From Methanobrevibacter thaueri (GTDB lineage: Archaea; Methanobacteriota; Methanobacteria; Methanobacteriales; Methanobacteriaceae), in assembly GCF_015062915.1 (NCBI RefSeq), contig NZ_SUTJ01000001.1, forward strand, positions 192,045 to 256,044: a stretch of 64,000 bases of DNA. Reading direction: 5' to 3'. The position numbers and the translations under genes are program-made. Positions 55,151 through 64,000 of the stretch are shown one piece after another (position 1 is the first letter of the stretch; each line of letters starts with the position of its first letter). The notes under the pieces were generated by a model. It did not search any database and was not told where the DNA came from. It was given only the letters and a program-made list of their open reading frames with translations.

Positions 55151-55522
55151 TTAGTGGAATCCGCATCCACTACAAGTTTCACATTTCTCTTCTTCTAAAG
55201 GATCATATTGTTTATCTTCCTGCAAAGTGGCTGAGATAAAGTATTGGTCAAATTCATCCTTATTTTTAAGTATCGGTGAAATGCCTTTGAAATCACATTT
55301 GATATCTCCAGTACCGCCAATATCCACAAGGATCGGTTCACCTAATTTGAATCTTTTAAAGTAAGCTTCAATTTCATTGATTAACGCTCCAGGCACTCTG
55401 AAATTGAAAGATAAAATGTTATTTTCCTTCATTTTTAAACCAACGTATTTTTGGTCTATTTCATAGTTAAGGCCTAATTGTTTTTTGAAAATTACATTAG
55501 TACCGATATCATTAGATGACAT
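55151..55522 (-). CDS. Conserved-looking hypothetical protein with a C-terminal CxxCxxC tail
   Basis: 123 residues, no membrane segment. I do not recognise the family. Predicted mostly beta structure; the tail CETCSGCGFH has three closely spaced Cys plus a terminal His, which could bind a metal or Fe-S cluster. ATG at 55522 with GGAG 7 nt upstream. Convergent with the CPBP gene (15-bp gap) and divergent from the XRE-cupin gene. Confidence 0.7.
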   Translation of the reverse strand: MSSNDIGTNVIFKKQLGLNYEIDQKYVGLKMKENNILSFNFRVPGALINEIEAYFKRFKLGEPILVDIGGTGDIKCDFKGISPILKNKDEFDQYFISATLQEDKQYDPLEEEKCETCSGCGFH

Positions 55523-55748
55523 TTTATAATCTCCTTAATATTATTAAATTAGAATTATTGTTTGAACTATATAAAACTTTCCAAAAATGTCACAAATTTA
55601 TGCAATTAAAAAAAGTTTTGTTCAATGATTTTAGGCGGAATTTTAATGATTTTTACTAAGATTTAAATATTTACAAAATCAAAAGTTACTATATGTTATA
55701 ATATTTATTATAATATAAAAAATCAATTAGAAAAATAGGTGTATATAA

Positions 55749-56300
55749 ATGAATGAATACAACAAAGATATTGGAAATAGAATTAGAGAGTTGAGAGAAC
55801 TATCAGACATTACTATTAAAGAAATTGCAGATGACTTGAACATTACAGAAGAAACTTACATCCAATATGAAAACGCTGAAGTAGACATTCCAGCAAGTTT
55901 CTTATATGAACTTGCACACATTTTCAAAGTTGATTTAGGATTATTATTAACCGGTGAAGAAAGCAGAATGAGCATCTTTGACGTAACCCGTGCAGATAAG
56001 GGTGTTTCAGTTGACAGAAGAAAAGAATATACTCACCAAAACCTATGTTCTAATTTCATTCACAAAAAGGCTGAAACCTTTATCGTAGTGGTTGATCCGG
56101 AAAAGAACCCTGTGCCTTCACTGAATTCACACCCTGGACAGGAATTCAACTATGTCCTGGAAGGTTCCTTAAAAATATATATCCACAATAACGAAATCGT
56201 GCTTAACGAAGGAGATTCAATATTCTTTGATTCCGCACATAGACACGCAATGGTTGCGCTAAACGACAAACCCGCTAAATTTTTAGCAGTAATAATATAA
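55749..56300 (+). CDS. XRE-family transcriptional regulator with C-terminal cupin domain
   Basis: 183 residues. N-terminal HTH_3 (about 8-65: [20 protein letters not shown] then [17 protein letters not shown]) and C-terminal cupin (about 110-180: [35 protein letters not shown]). Such regulators sense a small ligand through the cupin and control adjacent metabolic genes. It precedes an acyl-CoA ligase by 20 bp and the vor genes after it, so it probably regulates that operon. ATG at 55749 with AGGTG upstream and a TATA-rich stretch near 55690-55720. Confidence 0.92.
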   Translation: MNEYNKDIGNRIRELRELSDITIKEIADDLNITEETYIQYENAEVDIPASFLYELAHIFKVDLGLLLTGEESRMSIFDVTRADKGVSVDRRKEYTHQNLCSNFIHKKAETFIVVVDPEKNPVPSLNSHPGQEFNYVLEGSLKIYIHNNEIVLNEGDSIFFDSAHRHAMVALNDKPAKFLAVII

Positions 56301-56320
56301 TATTTATAGGAGATAATTAA

Positions 56321-57985
56321 ATGACCTCAGTTATAGGAGATTTTGTAGAGAGAGTTGACTTTGACTCTTACGAAGACTTTTTTAAAAATTTCAAACTTAC
56401 TTACGAAGATGACTACAACTTCGGATTTGATGTAGTCGACAAATACGCTGAAATCGACCCGGAAAAGATTGCATTAATCTGGGTGAATGACCACGACGAG
56501 GAACACACTTTCACATTTAAGGACATGAAAGAATATTCCAACAGAACAGCAAACCTCTTTAAAAAATTAGGAATTAAGAAGGGAGACTGTGTAATGCTCA
56601 CCCTTAAAAACAGGTATGAATGGTGGTTCTGTATGGTTGCACTCCACAAGATCGGTGCTATACCAATCCCGGGAACACACATGCTTAAGCTTCATGACCT
56701 TGACTTCAGGCTAAAAGAGGCAAATGTGAAAATGGTTGTCTCAATTGAAGAGGACACATTACTGCCAGATTATGAAGAAGCGGAAAAATCTCTGGGCATT
56801 GACATACCTAAATTGGTTATCGAAACCGAAAGGGACGGATGGATCAATTTCAACAAGGCAATGATGGAAGAAAGCCCAGTGTTTGAAAGACCTACCGGAG
56901 AAGACAAAACCTATGCGGAAGAAATCTTTTTAATCTACTTTACATCCGGAACAAGTGGACTTCCAAAAATGGTATCCCATAAGCATACCTACTCATTAGG
57001 ACACATTCCAACTGCAAAATATTGGCATAATGTTGTAGAGGACGGAATCCACCATACCGCTGCTGATACCGGTTGGGGAAAAGCTGTTTGGGGAAACCTT
57101 TATGGTCAATGGATTGCTGGAACCTCAATATTCATTTACGATTACGACAGATTCAATGGAATAAAATTATTGGAGAATGTTATTAAATACAAGGTGAACA
57201 CTTTCTGTGCACCGCCAACAGTATACAGATTCCTGATTAAGGAAAATATCCAAGGATATGACTTTTCAAACATGACCTATGTAACCACTGCAGGGGAACC
57301 ACTTCCTCCAGAGGTTTCAGAAAGATTCTATGACATCTCAGGCTTGAGAATTAAGGAAGGATTCGGTCAGACAGAAACCACATTATCAATTGGAACATTC
57401 ATATGGTTGGATGCAAAAGTCGGATCCATTGGAAAACCTTCCCCATTATTTGATTTAAGACTGCTTGATGAAAATCATGAAAGAGTAGAAATCGGTGATG
57501 AAGGAGAACTTTGTTTCAAATTAGAAGACGGACCTAATCCAGGATTGTTTAAGGATTATGTAAATGATGATGAAAAATACAAAAAGCAAATCCATCACGG
57601 ATACTACCACTGTGGAGACACCGCATGGATAGATGAAGACGGTTATGTCCACTTTGTTGGAAGAAACGACGACATCATCAAATCCTCAGGTTACCGTATC
57701 GGACCGTACGAAGTAGAAAGTGCAGTCCTATCACACGAGGCAGTTTCAAACTGTGCTATTACCGCTTATCCTGATGAAGTTAGAGGCCAAATCGTAAAGG
57801 CAACAATCATATTGCAGCCTGGCTTCGAGCCATCAGAACAACTTACAAAAGACATACAAAATCATGTTAAAAGAGTTACAGCTCCTTATAAATACCCAAG
57901 AATGATTGAATACACAGATGAAATTCCAGAAACAATCAGTGGTAAAATAAGAAGAGTTGAAATAAGAGAAAACGATAATCAATGA
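56321..57985 (+). CDS. AMP-forming acyl-CoA synthetase
   Basis: 554 residues. ANL superfamily: YFTSGTSGLPKMVSHKHTY P-loop (about 206-224), EGFGQTETT (about 346-354), YHCGDTAWIDEDG (about 428-440), FVGRNDDIIKSSGYRIGP hinge (about 444-461) and the C-terminal SGKIRRVEIRE with the catalytic Lys. Medium/branched-chain acyl-CoA synthetase type. Joins a carboxylic acid to CoA with ATP. Next to vorCBA it likely makes isobutyryl-CoA or related branched-chain acyl-CoA for reductive carboxylation; this is inferred from context. The stop overlaps vorC by 4 bp. Confidence 0.93.
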   Translation: MTSVIGDFVERVDFDSYEDFFKNFKLTYEDDYNFGFDVVDKYAEIDPEKIALIWVNDHDEEHTFTFKDMKEYSNRTANLFKKLGIKKGDCVMLTLKNRYEWWFCMVALHKIGAIPIPGTHMLKLHDLDFRLKEANVKMVVSIEEDTLLPDYEEAEKSLGIDIPKLVIETERDGWINFNKAMMEESPVFERPTGEDKTYAEEIFLIYFTSGTSGLPKMVSHKHTYSLGHIPTAKYWHNVVEDGIHHTAADTGWGKAVWGNLYGQWIAGTSIFIYDYDRFNGIKLLENVIKYKVNTFCAPPTVYRFLIKENIQGYDFSNMTYVTTAGEPLPPEVSERFYDISGLRIKEGFGQTETTLSIGTFIWLDAKVGSIGKPSPLFDLRLLDENHERVEIGDEGELCFKLEDGPNPGLFKDYVNDDEKYKKQIHHGYYHCGDTAWIDEDGYVHFVGRNDDIIKSSGYRIGPYEVESAVLSHEAVSNCAITAYPDEVRGQIVKATIILQPGFEPSEQLTKDIQNHVKRVTAPYKYPRMIEYTDEIPETISGKIRRVEIRENDNQ

Positions 57986-58284
57986 ATTTAGATGATATAA
58001 TGATAGAGGAAATATCTTATCCAGTTATAAATAAGGAAATTTGTAAAGGATGTATGAGATGCATCACAGGATGTCCTCAAAATGCAATATTACTATCAGA
58101 AGACATGAACAACGCAGGATATCAATATGCTTATTACAGTGGCAATGGCTGTACAGGATGTAAGGACTGTTACTTTACCTGTCCAGAGCCATTAGCTCTT
58201 GAAGTACATCAGATAAAAAATATTGTTAACGATTCAGTTGCTAAAATGATTAAGGCAAAAGTTGCTAACAAGGAGGGAAACTAA
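57982..58284 (+). CDS. vorC: Ketoisovalerate:ferredoxin oxidoreductase, ferredoxin subunit
   Basis: 100 residues with two [4Fe-4S] motifs, CKGCMRCITGCP (about 21-32) and CTGCKDCYFTCP (about 56-67). Delta-type ferredoxin subunit that passes electrons to and from the TPP subunit. ATG overlaps the acyl-CoA ligase stop (ATGA) and the gene ends directly before vorB. Confidence 0.9.
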   Translation: MNLDDIMIEEISYPVINKEICKGCMRCITGCPQNAILLSEDMNNAGYQYAYYSGNGCTGCKDCYFTCPEPLALEVHQIKNIVNDSVAKMIKAKVANKEGN

Positions 58285-59397
58285 ATGAGTAATCAAATGG
58301 TGAAAGGAAACACAGCAGTTGTCATTGGTGCAATGTATGCCGGATGTGACTGTTTCTTCGGATACCCAATTACTCCTGCAAGTGAAATTTTACATGAAGC
58401 TTCAAAATACTTCCCTATGGTTGGAAGAAACTTCGTGCAAGCGGAAAGTGAAGAAGCATCAATAAACATGGTTTATGGTGCATCAGGTACTGGTCACAGG
58501 GTTATGACATCATCATCCGGACCGGGAATCAGTCTTATGCAAGAAGGATTTACTTTCCTCGCTGGTGCTGAACTTCCTGCAGTTATTGTGGATATCATGA
58601 GAGCAGGACCTGGACTTGGTAATATCGGTCCTGAACAAGGAGATTATAATCAAATTGTTCATGGAGGAGGTCATGGAAACTATAAAAACATAGTGCTTGC
58701 CCCTAACAGCGTTCAGGAAATGTGTGACTTGACCATGAAGGCATTTGAACTTGCAGACAAATGGAGAAACCCAGTTGTTGTTTTAGCAGATGGAACATTA
58801 GGTCAAATGGCTGAACCATTAGTGTTCCCTGAAAAGGCGATTGAACCTAAAAACGACAAGCCTTGGGCAGTAAAAGGAAATGCTGAAACAATGGACAATC
58901 TCATCACATCAATATTTAATGATTTCAATGAGTTAGAGGATTTCAACTACAAACTTCAGGAAAAATACGATAAAATCGATACTGAAGAAGTCATTGTTGA
59001 TGAATATCAAGTGGAAGATGCAGAAATCATTTTGGTATCATATGGTATAAGCAGCCGTATTGCAAGATCCGCTGTCGATAAAGCTCGTGAAAAAGGCGTT
59101 AAAGTTGGACTTTTAAGACCTATAACATTAAACCCATTCCCAGTTGATAGAATTAAGGAATTGTCTGATAAAGGTGTTAGTTTTATCTCAGTTGAGATGA
59201 GTAACGGTCAATTGTTAAGGGATGTTCAATATGCTGCACTCAGAAGAGAAAACACCTATCTCGTTAACAGAATGGGTGGAAACCTCATAGAACTTAAACA
59301 TGTCCTCGCTAAGATTTATGAAATCGCAGGACTCGATGAAGAAATTGACACTTCAAAAAGAAGTGAAGAGAAAGCTAGTCCAAATATTATAGATTAA
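58285..59397 (+). CDS. vorB: Ketoisovalerate:ferredoxin oxidoreductase, alpha subunit
   Basis: 370 residues. Pyrimidine-binding/transketolase-like alpha subunit of 2-oxoacid oxidoreductases: [20 protein letters not shown] (about 22-41), [20 protein letters not shown] (about 54-73) and [14 protein letters not shown] (about 109-122). Size near that of Methanothermobacter VorB. Works with VorA and VorC to interconvert branched-chain 2-oxo acids and acyl-CoA plus CO2 using ferredoxin. Confidence 0.92.
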   Translation: MSNQMVKGNTAVVIGAMYAGCDCFFGYPITPASEILHEASKYFPMVGRNFVQAESEEASINMVYGASGTGHRVMTSSSGPGISLMQEGFTFLAGAELPAVIVDIMRAGPGLGNIGPEQGDYNQIVHGGGHGNYKNIVLAPNSVQEMCDLTMKAFELADKWRNPVVVLADGTLGQMAEPLVFPEKAIEPKNDKPWAVKGNAETMDNLITSIFNDFNELEDFNYKLQEKYDKIDTEEVIVDEYQVEDAEIILVSYGISSRIARSAVDKAREKGVKVGLLRPITLNPFPVDRIKELSDKGVSFISVEMSNGQLLRDVQYAALRRENTYLVNRMGGNLIELKHVLAKIYEIAGLDEEIDTSKRSEEKASPNIID

Positions 59398-59409
59398 GGA
59401 TGTGGAAAA

Positions 59410-60849
59410 ATGAGTGAAAAAATAAATAAAGATTATGAAGAGCAAATACGTAGAAATCCACAATCCCTTTTAGAAGAGTATCCTAGAAAAGGAACCAACA
59501 TTAAATCTACTCACTACTGTGCTGGTTGTGGACACGGTATCTTACATAAATTAATAGCAGAATGTATGGATGAACTTGGAATACAGGAAAGATGTGTTAT
59601 GATTTCCCCTGTAGGATGTTCCGTATATGCTTATTTCTACTTTAACTGTGGAAACTTCCAAACTGCTCACGGAAGAGCTCCAGCAGTGGCAACAGGTATT
59701 TCAAGAGCTGAAGACAATGCCATTGTAATGAGTTATCAAGGAGATGGAGATTTAGCTTCAATTGGTTTGAATGAAACATTACAGGCTGCAAACAGAGGAG
59801 AAAAAATTGCAGTATTCTTCGTAAACAACACCGTTTACGGTATGACCGGTGGACAAATGGCTCCAACCACATTGATTGGTGAAAAAACAGTTACATGTCA
59901 AACTGGAAGAGACCCAGACTATGCAGGACACCCTACACATATGTGTGAGTTAATCAACACTCTTAAAGCACCGGTATTTATCGAAAGGGTTTCACTTGCT
60001 AATCCTTTAAAAATCAGACTTGCAAAATACGCAATTAAACAGGCATTGACTGTTCAAAAAGAAGGAAAAGGTTATTCATTCGTTGAAGTTCTCTCACCTT
60101 GCCCAACCAACTTAAAACAGGATGTTGTAAGTGCACAGAAATTCATTGAAGAACAAATGGAAAAAGAATTCCCTGTTAAAAACTTCAGAAATAATCTATA
60201 CACTAAACAACCTGTTCAAAGGCCTGCCAGTGATTTTTCAACTGAATCATTGGATAAAATCTTTAATGTGAATAGGGGCGATGATGTAGGATATGTCGAT
60301 GAGGATATTGAACCTGTAAGCATCAAGGTTTCCGGATTCGGTGGTCAGGGAGTTTTAAGTGCAGGTTTAACAATAGCTCAAGCAGCATGTGCTGAAGGAA
60401 AGCATGTTTCATGGTATCCAAGTTACGGGCCTGAACAAAGGGGAGGAAAATCCAACTGTTCAGTAGTTATCTCAAATGAAACCATCGGTACACCTGTTGT
60501 TGATGACATTGACATTCTTATCGCTTTAAACAAACCTTCACTTGAACAGTTCTCACAAGATGTCAAGGAAGGAGGAGTTATACTTTACGACGCTAAAATC
60601 GGCAATTTTGAAACTGATCGTGACGTTAAGGTTATTGCAATGCCTTGTGTTGATATTGCAGAAGAACATGGAAACGCTAGAACAGCAAACACAGCACTTT
60701 TAGGAGCTTTAACTGAATTAGGCGATGTTTTAAAACGTGAATCCTATGAAAATGCTATTCGTGAAATGTTTGCATCCAAACCAAAAGTCATTGATGTAAA
60801 CATTGACGTATTGAAAGCAGGAGCAGAATGGATTAAAAACAATTCATAG
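59410..60849 (+). CDS. vorA: Ketoisovalerate:ferredoxin oxidoreductase, fused TPP (beta) and gamma subunit
   Basis: 479 residues, close to the 478 I recall for Methanothermobacter VorA. N-terminal TPP-binding domain (about 30-270): [22 protein letters not shown] and [17 protein letters not shown]-terminal gamma domain (about 300-479): [18 protein letters not shown] and [15 protein letters not shown]. The beta and gamma subunits, separate in some archaea, are fused here. Runs close on vorB (12-bp gap) and is followed after 9 bp by gatD. Confidence 0.93.
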   Translation: MSEKINKDYEEQIRRNPQSLLEEYPRKGTNIKSTHYCAGCGHGILHKLIAECMDELGIQERCVMISPVGCSVYAYFYFNCGNFQTAHGRAPAVATGISRAEDNAIVMSYQGDGDLASIGLNETLQAANRGEKIAVFFVNNTVYGMTGGQMAPTTLIGEKTVTCQTGRDPDYAGHPTHMCELINTLKAPVFIERVSLANPLKIRLAKYAIKQALTVQKEGKGYSFVEVLSPCPTNLKQDVVSAQKFIEEQMEKEFPVKNFRNNLYTKQPVQRPASDFSTESLDKIFNVNRGDDVGYVDEDIEPVSIKVSGFGGQGVLSAGLTIAQAACAEGKHVSWYPSYGPEQRGGKSNCSVVISNETIGTPVVDDIDILIALNKPSLEQFSQDVKEGGVILYDAKIGNFETDRDVKVIAMPCVDIAEEHGNARTANTALLGALTELGDVLKRESYENAIREMFASKPKVIDVNIDVLKAGAEWIKNNS

Positions 60850-60858
60850 TGTGATTTA

Positions 60859-62169
60859 ATGACATATAAAGAAAATGCTGAAAAATATATAGAAAATTAC
60901 GGTTTAAGTATAGGAGATACCGTTAAGGTCAATAAGGAAGACATCTCCTATAAGGGTATCCTACTTGACAGGCCGGAAGATGCGGATGACGGATATCTGG
61001 TCATCAAGCTCTCAAGCGGATACAACATAGGTGTGGCCATTGAAGGCACTACTGCAGAACTCATTGAAAAGGGTGACAAGCCTAAAATCGGTTATGATGA
61101 AACTGAAATTCCTCATGACGAATCCAAACAGAACATTTCCATCATATCCACCGGTGGAACAGTATCCTCTGTTATTGATTATCGTACAGGAGCGGTTCAC
61201 CCTAAATTTACCGCATCAGATCTTGTTAAAGCCAACCCTGAACTGTTGGATTATGCAAACTACAACGTTAAGGCATTATACAATATCTTAAGTGAAGATA
61301 TGAAACCTGAATACTGGGTAAAAGCGGCAGAAGAAATAGCTAACGACATTTCCGACGGTGCGGATGGTGTTGTAATAGCTCATGGTACTGATACAATGCA
61401 CTACACTTCAGCCGCATTGAGCTTCATGTTAAAAACACCAGTTCCTATTGTGGTTACCGGTGCACAGAGAAGTTCCGACAGGCCTTCAAGTGACGCAAAC
61501 ATCAATTTAATCGATTCAGTTATTGCTGCAAAATCAGACATTGCAGAGGTCAGCGTCTGTATGCATGGAAGCCTTAATGACAAGTACAATTACCTTCACA
61601 AGGGAACCAAGGTAAGGAAAATGCACACTTCAAGAAGGGACACTTTCAGAAGCATCAACGCTCAGCCAATAGCTAAAATCGAAAATAAGAAAGTTAACAT
61701 TAATCCTGATTACAATTATACCAAACGTGGAGCTAATGAACTTGAATTGAACACCTCCATTGAAGACAAGGTAGGATTCATCAAAAGCTTCCCTGGAATA
61801 TCTGAAGAGTTTATTGAATATCATATTGATAAGGGATACAAAGGTCTTGTCATTGAAGGAACCGGTCTTGGACATGTTCCAAATGACCTTATTGACTCAT
61901 TCAGAAGAGCTCAAGATGAAAACATTCCAGTCATCATGACATCCCAGTGCCTTTACGGCAGAGTCAACATGAACGTTTACTCAACCGGACGTAACATCTT
62001 GGATGCAGGAGTAATCTCCGGTCGTGACATGACTCCTGAAACCACTTATGTCAAGTTATGCTGGGCATTAGGTCAAAGTGACGATTACAGTGAAGTTAAA
62101 GAGATTATGCAAACCAATATTGCAGGTGAATTTTCAGAAAAATCCTCAATCAAGGATTTCTTAAACTAG
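60859..62169 (+). CDS. gatD: Glutamyl-tRNA(Gln) amidotransferase subunit D
   Basis: 436 residues. Archaeal GatD, the asparaginase-like glutaminase that releases ammonia for GatE. Nucleophile region [11 protein letters not shown] (Thr98, Thr101) and [15 protein letters not shown] (Thr177, Asp178) are present, along with the N-terminal GatD-specific beta-barrel (about 15-75). GatDE converts Glu-tRNA(Gln) to Gln-tRNA(Gln) because archaea lack a direct glutaminyl-tRNA synthetase. Followed after 9 bp by gatE. Confidence 0.97.
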   Translation: MTYKENAEKYIENYGLSIGDTVKVNKEDISYKGILLDRPEDADDGYLVIKLSSGYNIGVAIEGTTAELIEKGDKPKIGYDETEIPHDESKQNISIISTGGTVSSVIDYRTGAVHPKFTASDLVKANPELLDYANYNVKALYNILSEDMKPEYWVKAAEEIANDISDGADGVVIAHGTDTMHYTSAALSFMLKTPVPIVVTGAQRSSDRPSSDANINLIDSVIAAKSDIAEVSVCMHGSLNDKYNYLHKGTKVRKMHTSRRDTFRSINAQPIAKIENKKVNINPDYNYTKRGANELELNTSIEDKVGFIKSFPGISEEFIEYHIDKGYKGLVIEGTGLGHVPNDLIDSFRRAQDENIPVIMTSQCLYGRVNMNVYSTGRNILDAGVISGRDMTPETTYVKLCWALGQSDDYSEVKEIMQTNIAGEFSEKSSIKDFLN

Positions 62170-62178
62170 GGTGATAGC

Positions 62179-64000
62179 ATGGATTTTGATTATGAAAAAT
62201 TAGGATTGAAAATGGGACTTGAAATTCACCAACAATTGAACAGTCAACACAAATTGTTCTGCCCATGTAAAACAGAGCTTGTTGACGATGAGTTCACAGA
62301 ACTTGTTCAAAGAAAATTAAGACCAACACAATCAGAGCTTGGTGAAATTGACCGTGCAGCATTACAGGAATCCCTAAGAGGATTGAATTTCAAGTATGAG
62401 AACTTTGAAAAACACACTTGTCTTGTTGAAAACGATGATGAACCACCTCACAGCTTAAACGAAGAAGCATTGGATATTTGTATTACCATCGCATGCCTTA
62501 TGAACATGCACATTGTTGATGAATTCCATACAATGCGTAAACAGGTTATTGATGGAAGTAACACTGGTGGTTTCCAAAGAACCGGTATGGTTGCAACCGA
62601 CGGTTACCTTGACACCCCTTACGGCAAAGTAATCATTGAAAGCCTTGGCCTTGAGGAGGATGCAGCAAGAAGAGTTGAAACCAAGGACGGATTTACCGAG
62701 TTCAGACTGGACAGGTTAGGTATTCCTTTAGCTGAAATCACAACAGACCCTTCAATGCACCACCCAGATCAGGTAAGGGAAGTCGCATACATGCTTGGTC
62801 AAATATTGAGAAGTACCAACGTTAAAAGAGGATTAGGTACAATCAGACAGGACCTGAACATTTCCATTGCAGAAGGTGCACGTGTGGAAATCAAAGGGGT
62901 TCAGGACTTGGATTTAATGGCTGAAATCGTTAACCGTGAAGTTCAAAGGCAATTGGAATTGATTGACATCAAAAAACAGCTCGAAGAAAGAAACGCTGAA
63001 GTGCTTGAAGAGATTCATGATCTTGATGAGTTATTCACTGATACAGAATCAAAAATATTGAAATCAGCTGAAACAATCAAGGCAGTTGTGCTTAAAGGTT
63101 TTGATGGACAAATCGGCCGTGAAGTTCAACCTGGTAGAAGATTCGGTACTGAAATCGCAAGTTATGCTAAAAAACGTGGAGTTTCAGGAATATTCCACTC
63201 CGACGAATTGCCTGCTTACGGAATAACCCAAGAAGAAGTTGACAAGGTCAATGACTTCCTAGACATTGGTGAAGAGGATGCATTCATCATTGTGGCTCAC
63301 GATGAGGACATTGCAGTTTCCGCATTGGAAGAAGTTAAAAGAAGAGCTGTTTTAGGTCTTGAAGGTGTTGTTGAAGAGACAAGAAAAGCTCTTGATGACG
63401 GTAACACAGAATACATGAGACCACTTCCTACCGCAAACAGGATGTACCTTGAAACAGACATTCCACTATTCAAGATTACCAATGATAGAATTGAACCAAT
63501 AGCTAACAATTTACCTGAATTGCCTGATGTTAAACAGGCCAGAATCATTGAAGAGTACAAGTTAAGTGAGGACTTAGCAACCCAATTGGTCAAAAGGCAA
63601 GAGGCGGACATGTTCGAGGCCATTTTGGCTGATGTCGATGTTGATGCAACACCTGTCGCTTCACTTCTCGCATATGATTTAAGGGAAATCAAAAGGGAAG
63701 GCCATGACATTAACGTTTTAACACTTGATCACTTCAAAGGCATTTTCACTTTATTGGCTGACGGCAAGATTGCTAAGGACAGTGTTCGTAAGTTAGCTGT
63801 TGAAACCATCAAGGTTCCTGATATGGACATCTCTGAAATCGCTGAGAAAAACAACTTGACAATGCTCAGTGAGGATGATGTTGTAAGCATCATTTCTGAA
63901 ATTGTGGCTAACAATGAGGGAATGGTTAAGGAACGTCAAATGGGTGCTATGGGTCCTTTGATGGGAATGTGCATGAAACAACTTAAGGGAAAGGCTGACG
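62179..64000 (+). CDS. gatE: Glutamyl-tRNA(Gln) amidotransferase subunit E, truncated by window edge
   Basis: The ATG at 62179 has GGTGAT 3-4 nt upstream. About 607 codons are present without a stop; relatives have about 620-630 residues, so only some 15-25 C-terminal residues are missing. GatB/GatE signatures: [11 protein letters not shown] (about 11-21), [10 protein letters not shown] (about 131-140), [12 protein letters not shown] and [14 protein letters not shown]. The GAD-like insertion and tail domain (YqeY) are present. Activates Glu-tRNA(Gln) with ATP and amidates it using ammonia from GatD. Confidence 0.96.
   Translation, partial: MDFDYEKLGLKMGLEIHQQLNSQHKLFCPCKTELVDDEFTELVQRKLRPTQSELGEIDRAALQESLRGLNFKYENFEKHTCLVENDDEPPHSLNEEALDICITIACLMNMHIVDEFHTMRKQVIDGSNTGGFQRTGMVATDGYLDTPYGKVIIESLGLEEDAARRVETKDGFTEFRLDRLGIPLAEITTDPSMHHPDQVREVAYMLGQILRSTNVKRGLGTIRQDLNISIAEGARVEIKGVQDLDLMAEIVNREVQRQLELIDIKKQLEERNAEVLEEIHDLDELFTDTESKILKSAETIKAVVLKGFDGQIGREVQPGRRFGTEIASYAKKRGVSGIFHSDELPAYGITQEEVDKVNDFLDIGEEDAFIIVAHDEDIAVSALEEVKRRAVLGLEGVVEETRKALDDGNTEYMRPLPTANRMYLETDIPLFKITNDRIEPIANNLPELPDVKQARIIEEYKLSEDLATQLVKRQEADMFEAILADVDVDATPVASLLAYDLREIKREGHDINVLTLDHFKGIFTLLADGKIAKDSVRKLAVETIKVPDMDISEIAEKNNLTMLSEDDVVSIISEIVANNEGMVKERQMGAMGPLMGMCMKQLKGKAD

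Noticed and set aside
63297-63981. Minus-strand open frames at the right edge
   Set aside because: They lie wholly within gatE, whose reading frame is continuous and has clear family motifs.

Overview
The window comes from a low-GC, host-associated hydrogenotrophic methanogen, very probably a Methanobrevibacter. The evidence is a complete Eha-type energy-converting [NiFe] hydrogenase operon with a formylmethanofuran:tetrahydromethanopterin formyltransferase (Ftr) homologue, archaeal GatD/GatE, a VorABC ketoisovalerate oxidoreductase, strong GGAGGTGA-type ribosome binding sites, and a dense island of giant adhesin-like surface proteins of the kind known from gut and rumen Methanobrevibacter. 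The species cannot be fixed from the sequence alone. I saw no rRNA, tRNA, CRISPR array or intact insertion sequence.

Layout. (a) 1-31.2 kb is a surface-protein island with eight large adhesin-like genes (one cut by the left edge). Five are secreted beta-helix/Ig-like proteins ending in a lysine-rich Ig-like module: 1-3188, 3482-8206, 10916-14116, 14439-19841 and 19852-23868. Three are beta-helix proteins with a C-terminal membrane anchor: 8422-10698, 24260-25900 and 29107-31224. The 19852-23868 product carries a papain-type cysteine protease domain. The genes at 1-3188 and 10916-14116 are recent paralogues sharing about 930 bp that are identical by eye. Inside the island sit a LytTR/DUF3021/2TM regulatory trio (25.9-27.1 kb) and a two-gene unit pairing a polyprenol/phytol-kinase-like membrane enzyme with a tocopherol-cyclase-like protein (27.2-29.0 kb). 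(b) 31.4-39.1 kb holds transport and salvage genes: an MFS exporter, an orphan HTH protein, a small multidrug/metabolite-type half transporter flanked by two tiny zinc-ribbon proteins, uracil permease plus uracil phosphoribosyltransferase, a queuosine-precursor-type transporter, and a second secreted protein with a C39-like cysteine peptidase domain. (c) 39.2-53.3 kb is one long minus-strand operon: ehaA to ehaR, an ftr paralogue, a PfkB-family kinase, a polyferredoxin and a CBS-domain protein. (d) 53.4-64.0 kb, mostly plus strand, holds a galE-like epimerase, a CPBP protease, a small Cys-rich hypothetical (minus), an XRE-cupin regulator, an acyl-CoA ligase, vorCBA, gatD and gatE (cut by the right edge).

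How it works together. Eha uses the membrane ion gradient to drive H2-dependent reduction of low-potential ferredoxin, which feeds CO2 reduction to formylmethanofuran; the Ftr homologue in the same operon fits that role. VOR also depends on reduced ferredoxin. Next to an acyl-CoA ligase it suggests assimilation of branched-chain volatile acids (such as isobutyrate) into branched-chain 2-oxo acids. The surface proteins would mediate contact with bacteria, protozoa or host mucosa. The most notable items are the tocopherol-cyclase/phytol-kinase-like pair, the adhesin with an embedded papain-type protease, the identical block shared by two adhesins, and two adhesin genes whose Shine-Dalgarno sequence points at an AUA codon rather than AUG/GUG/UUG.
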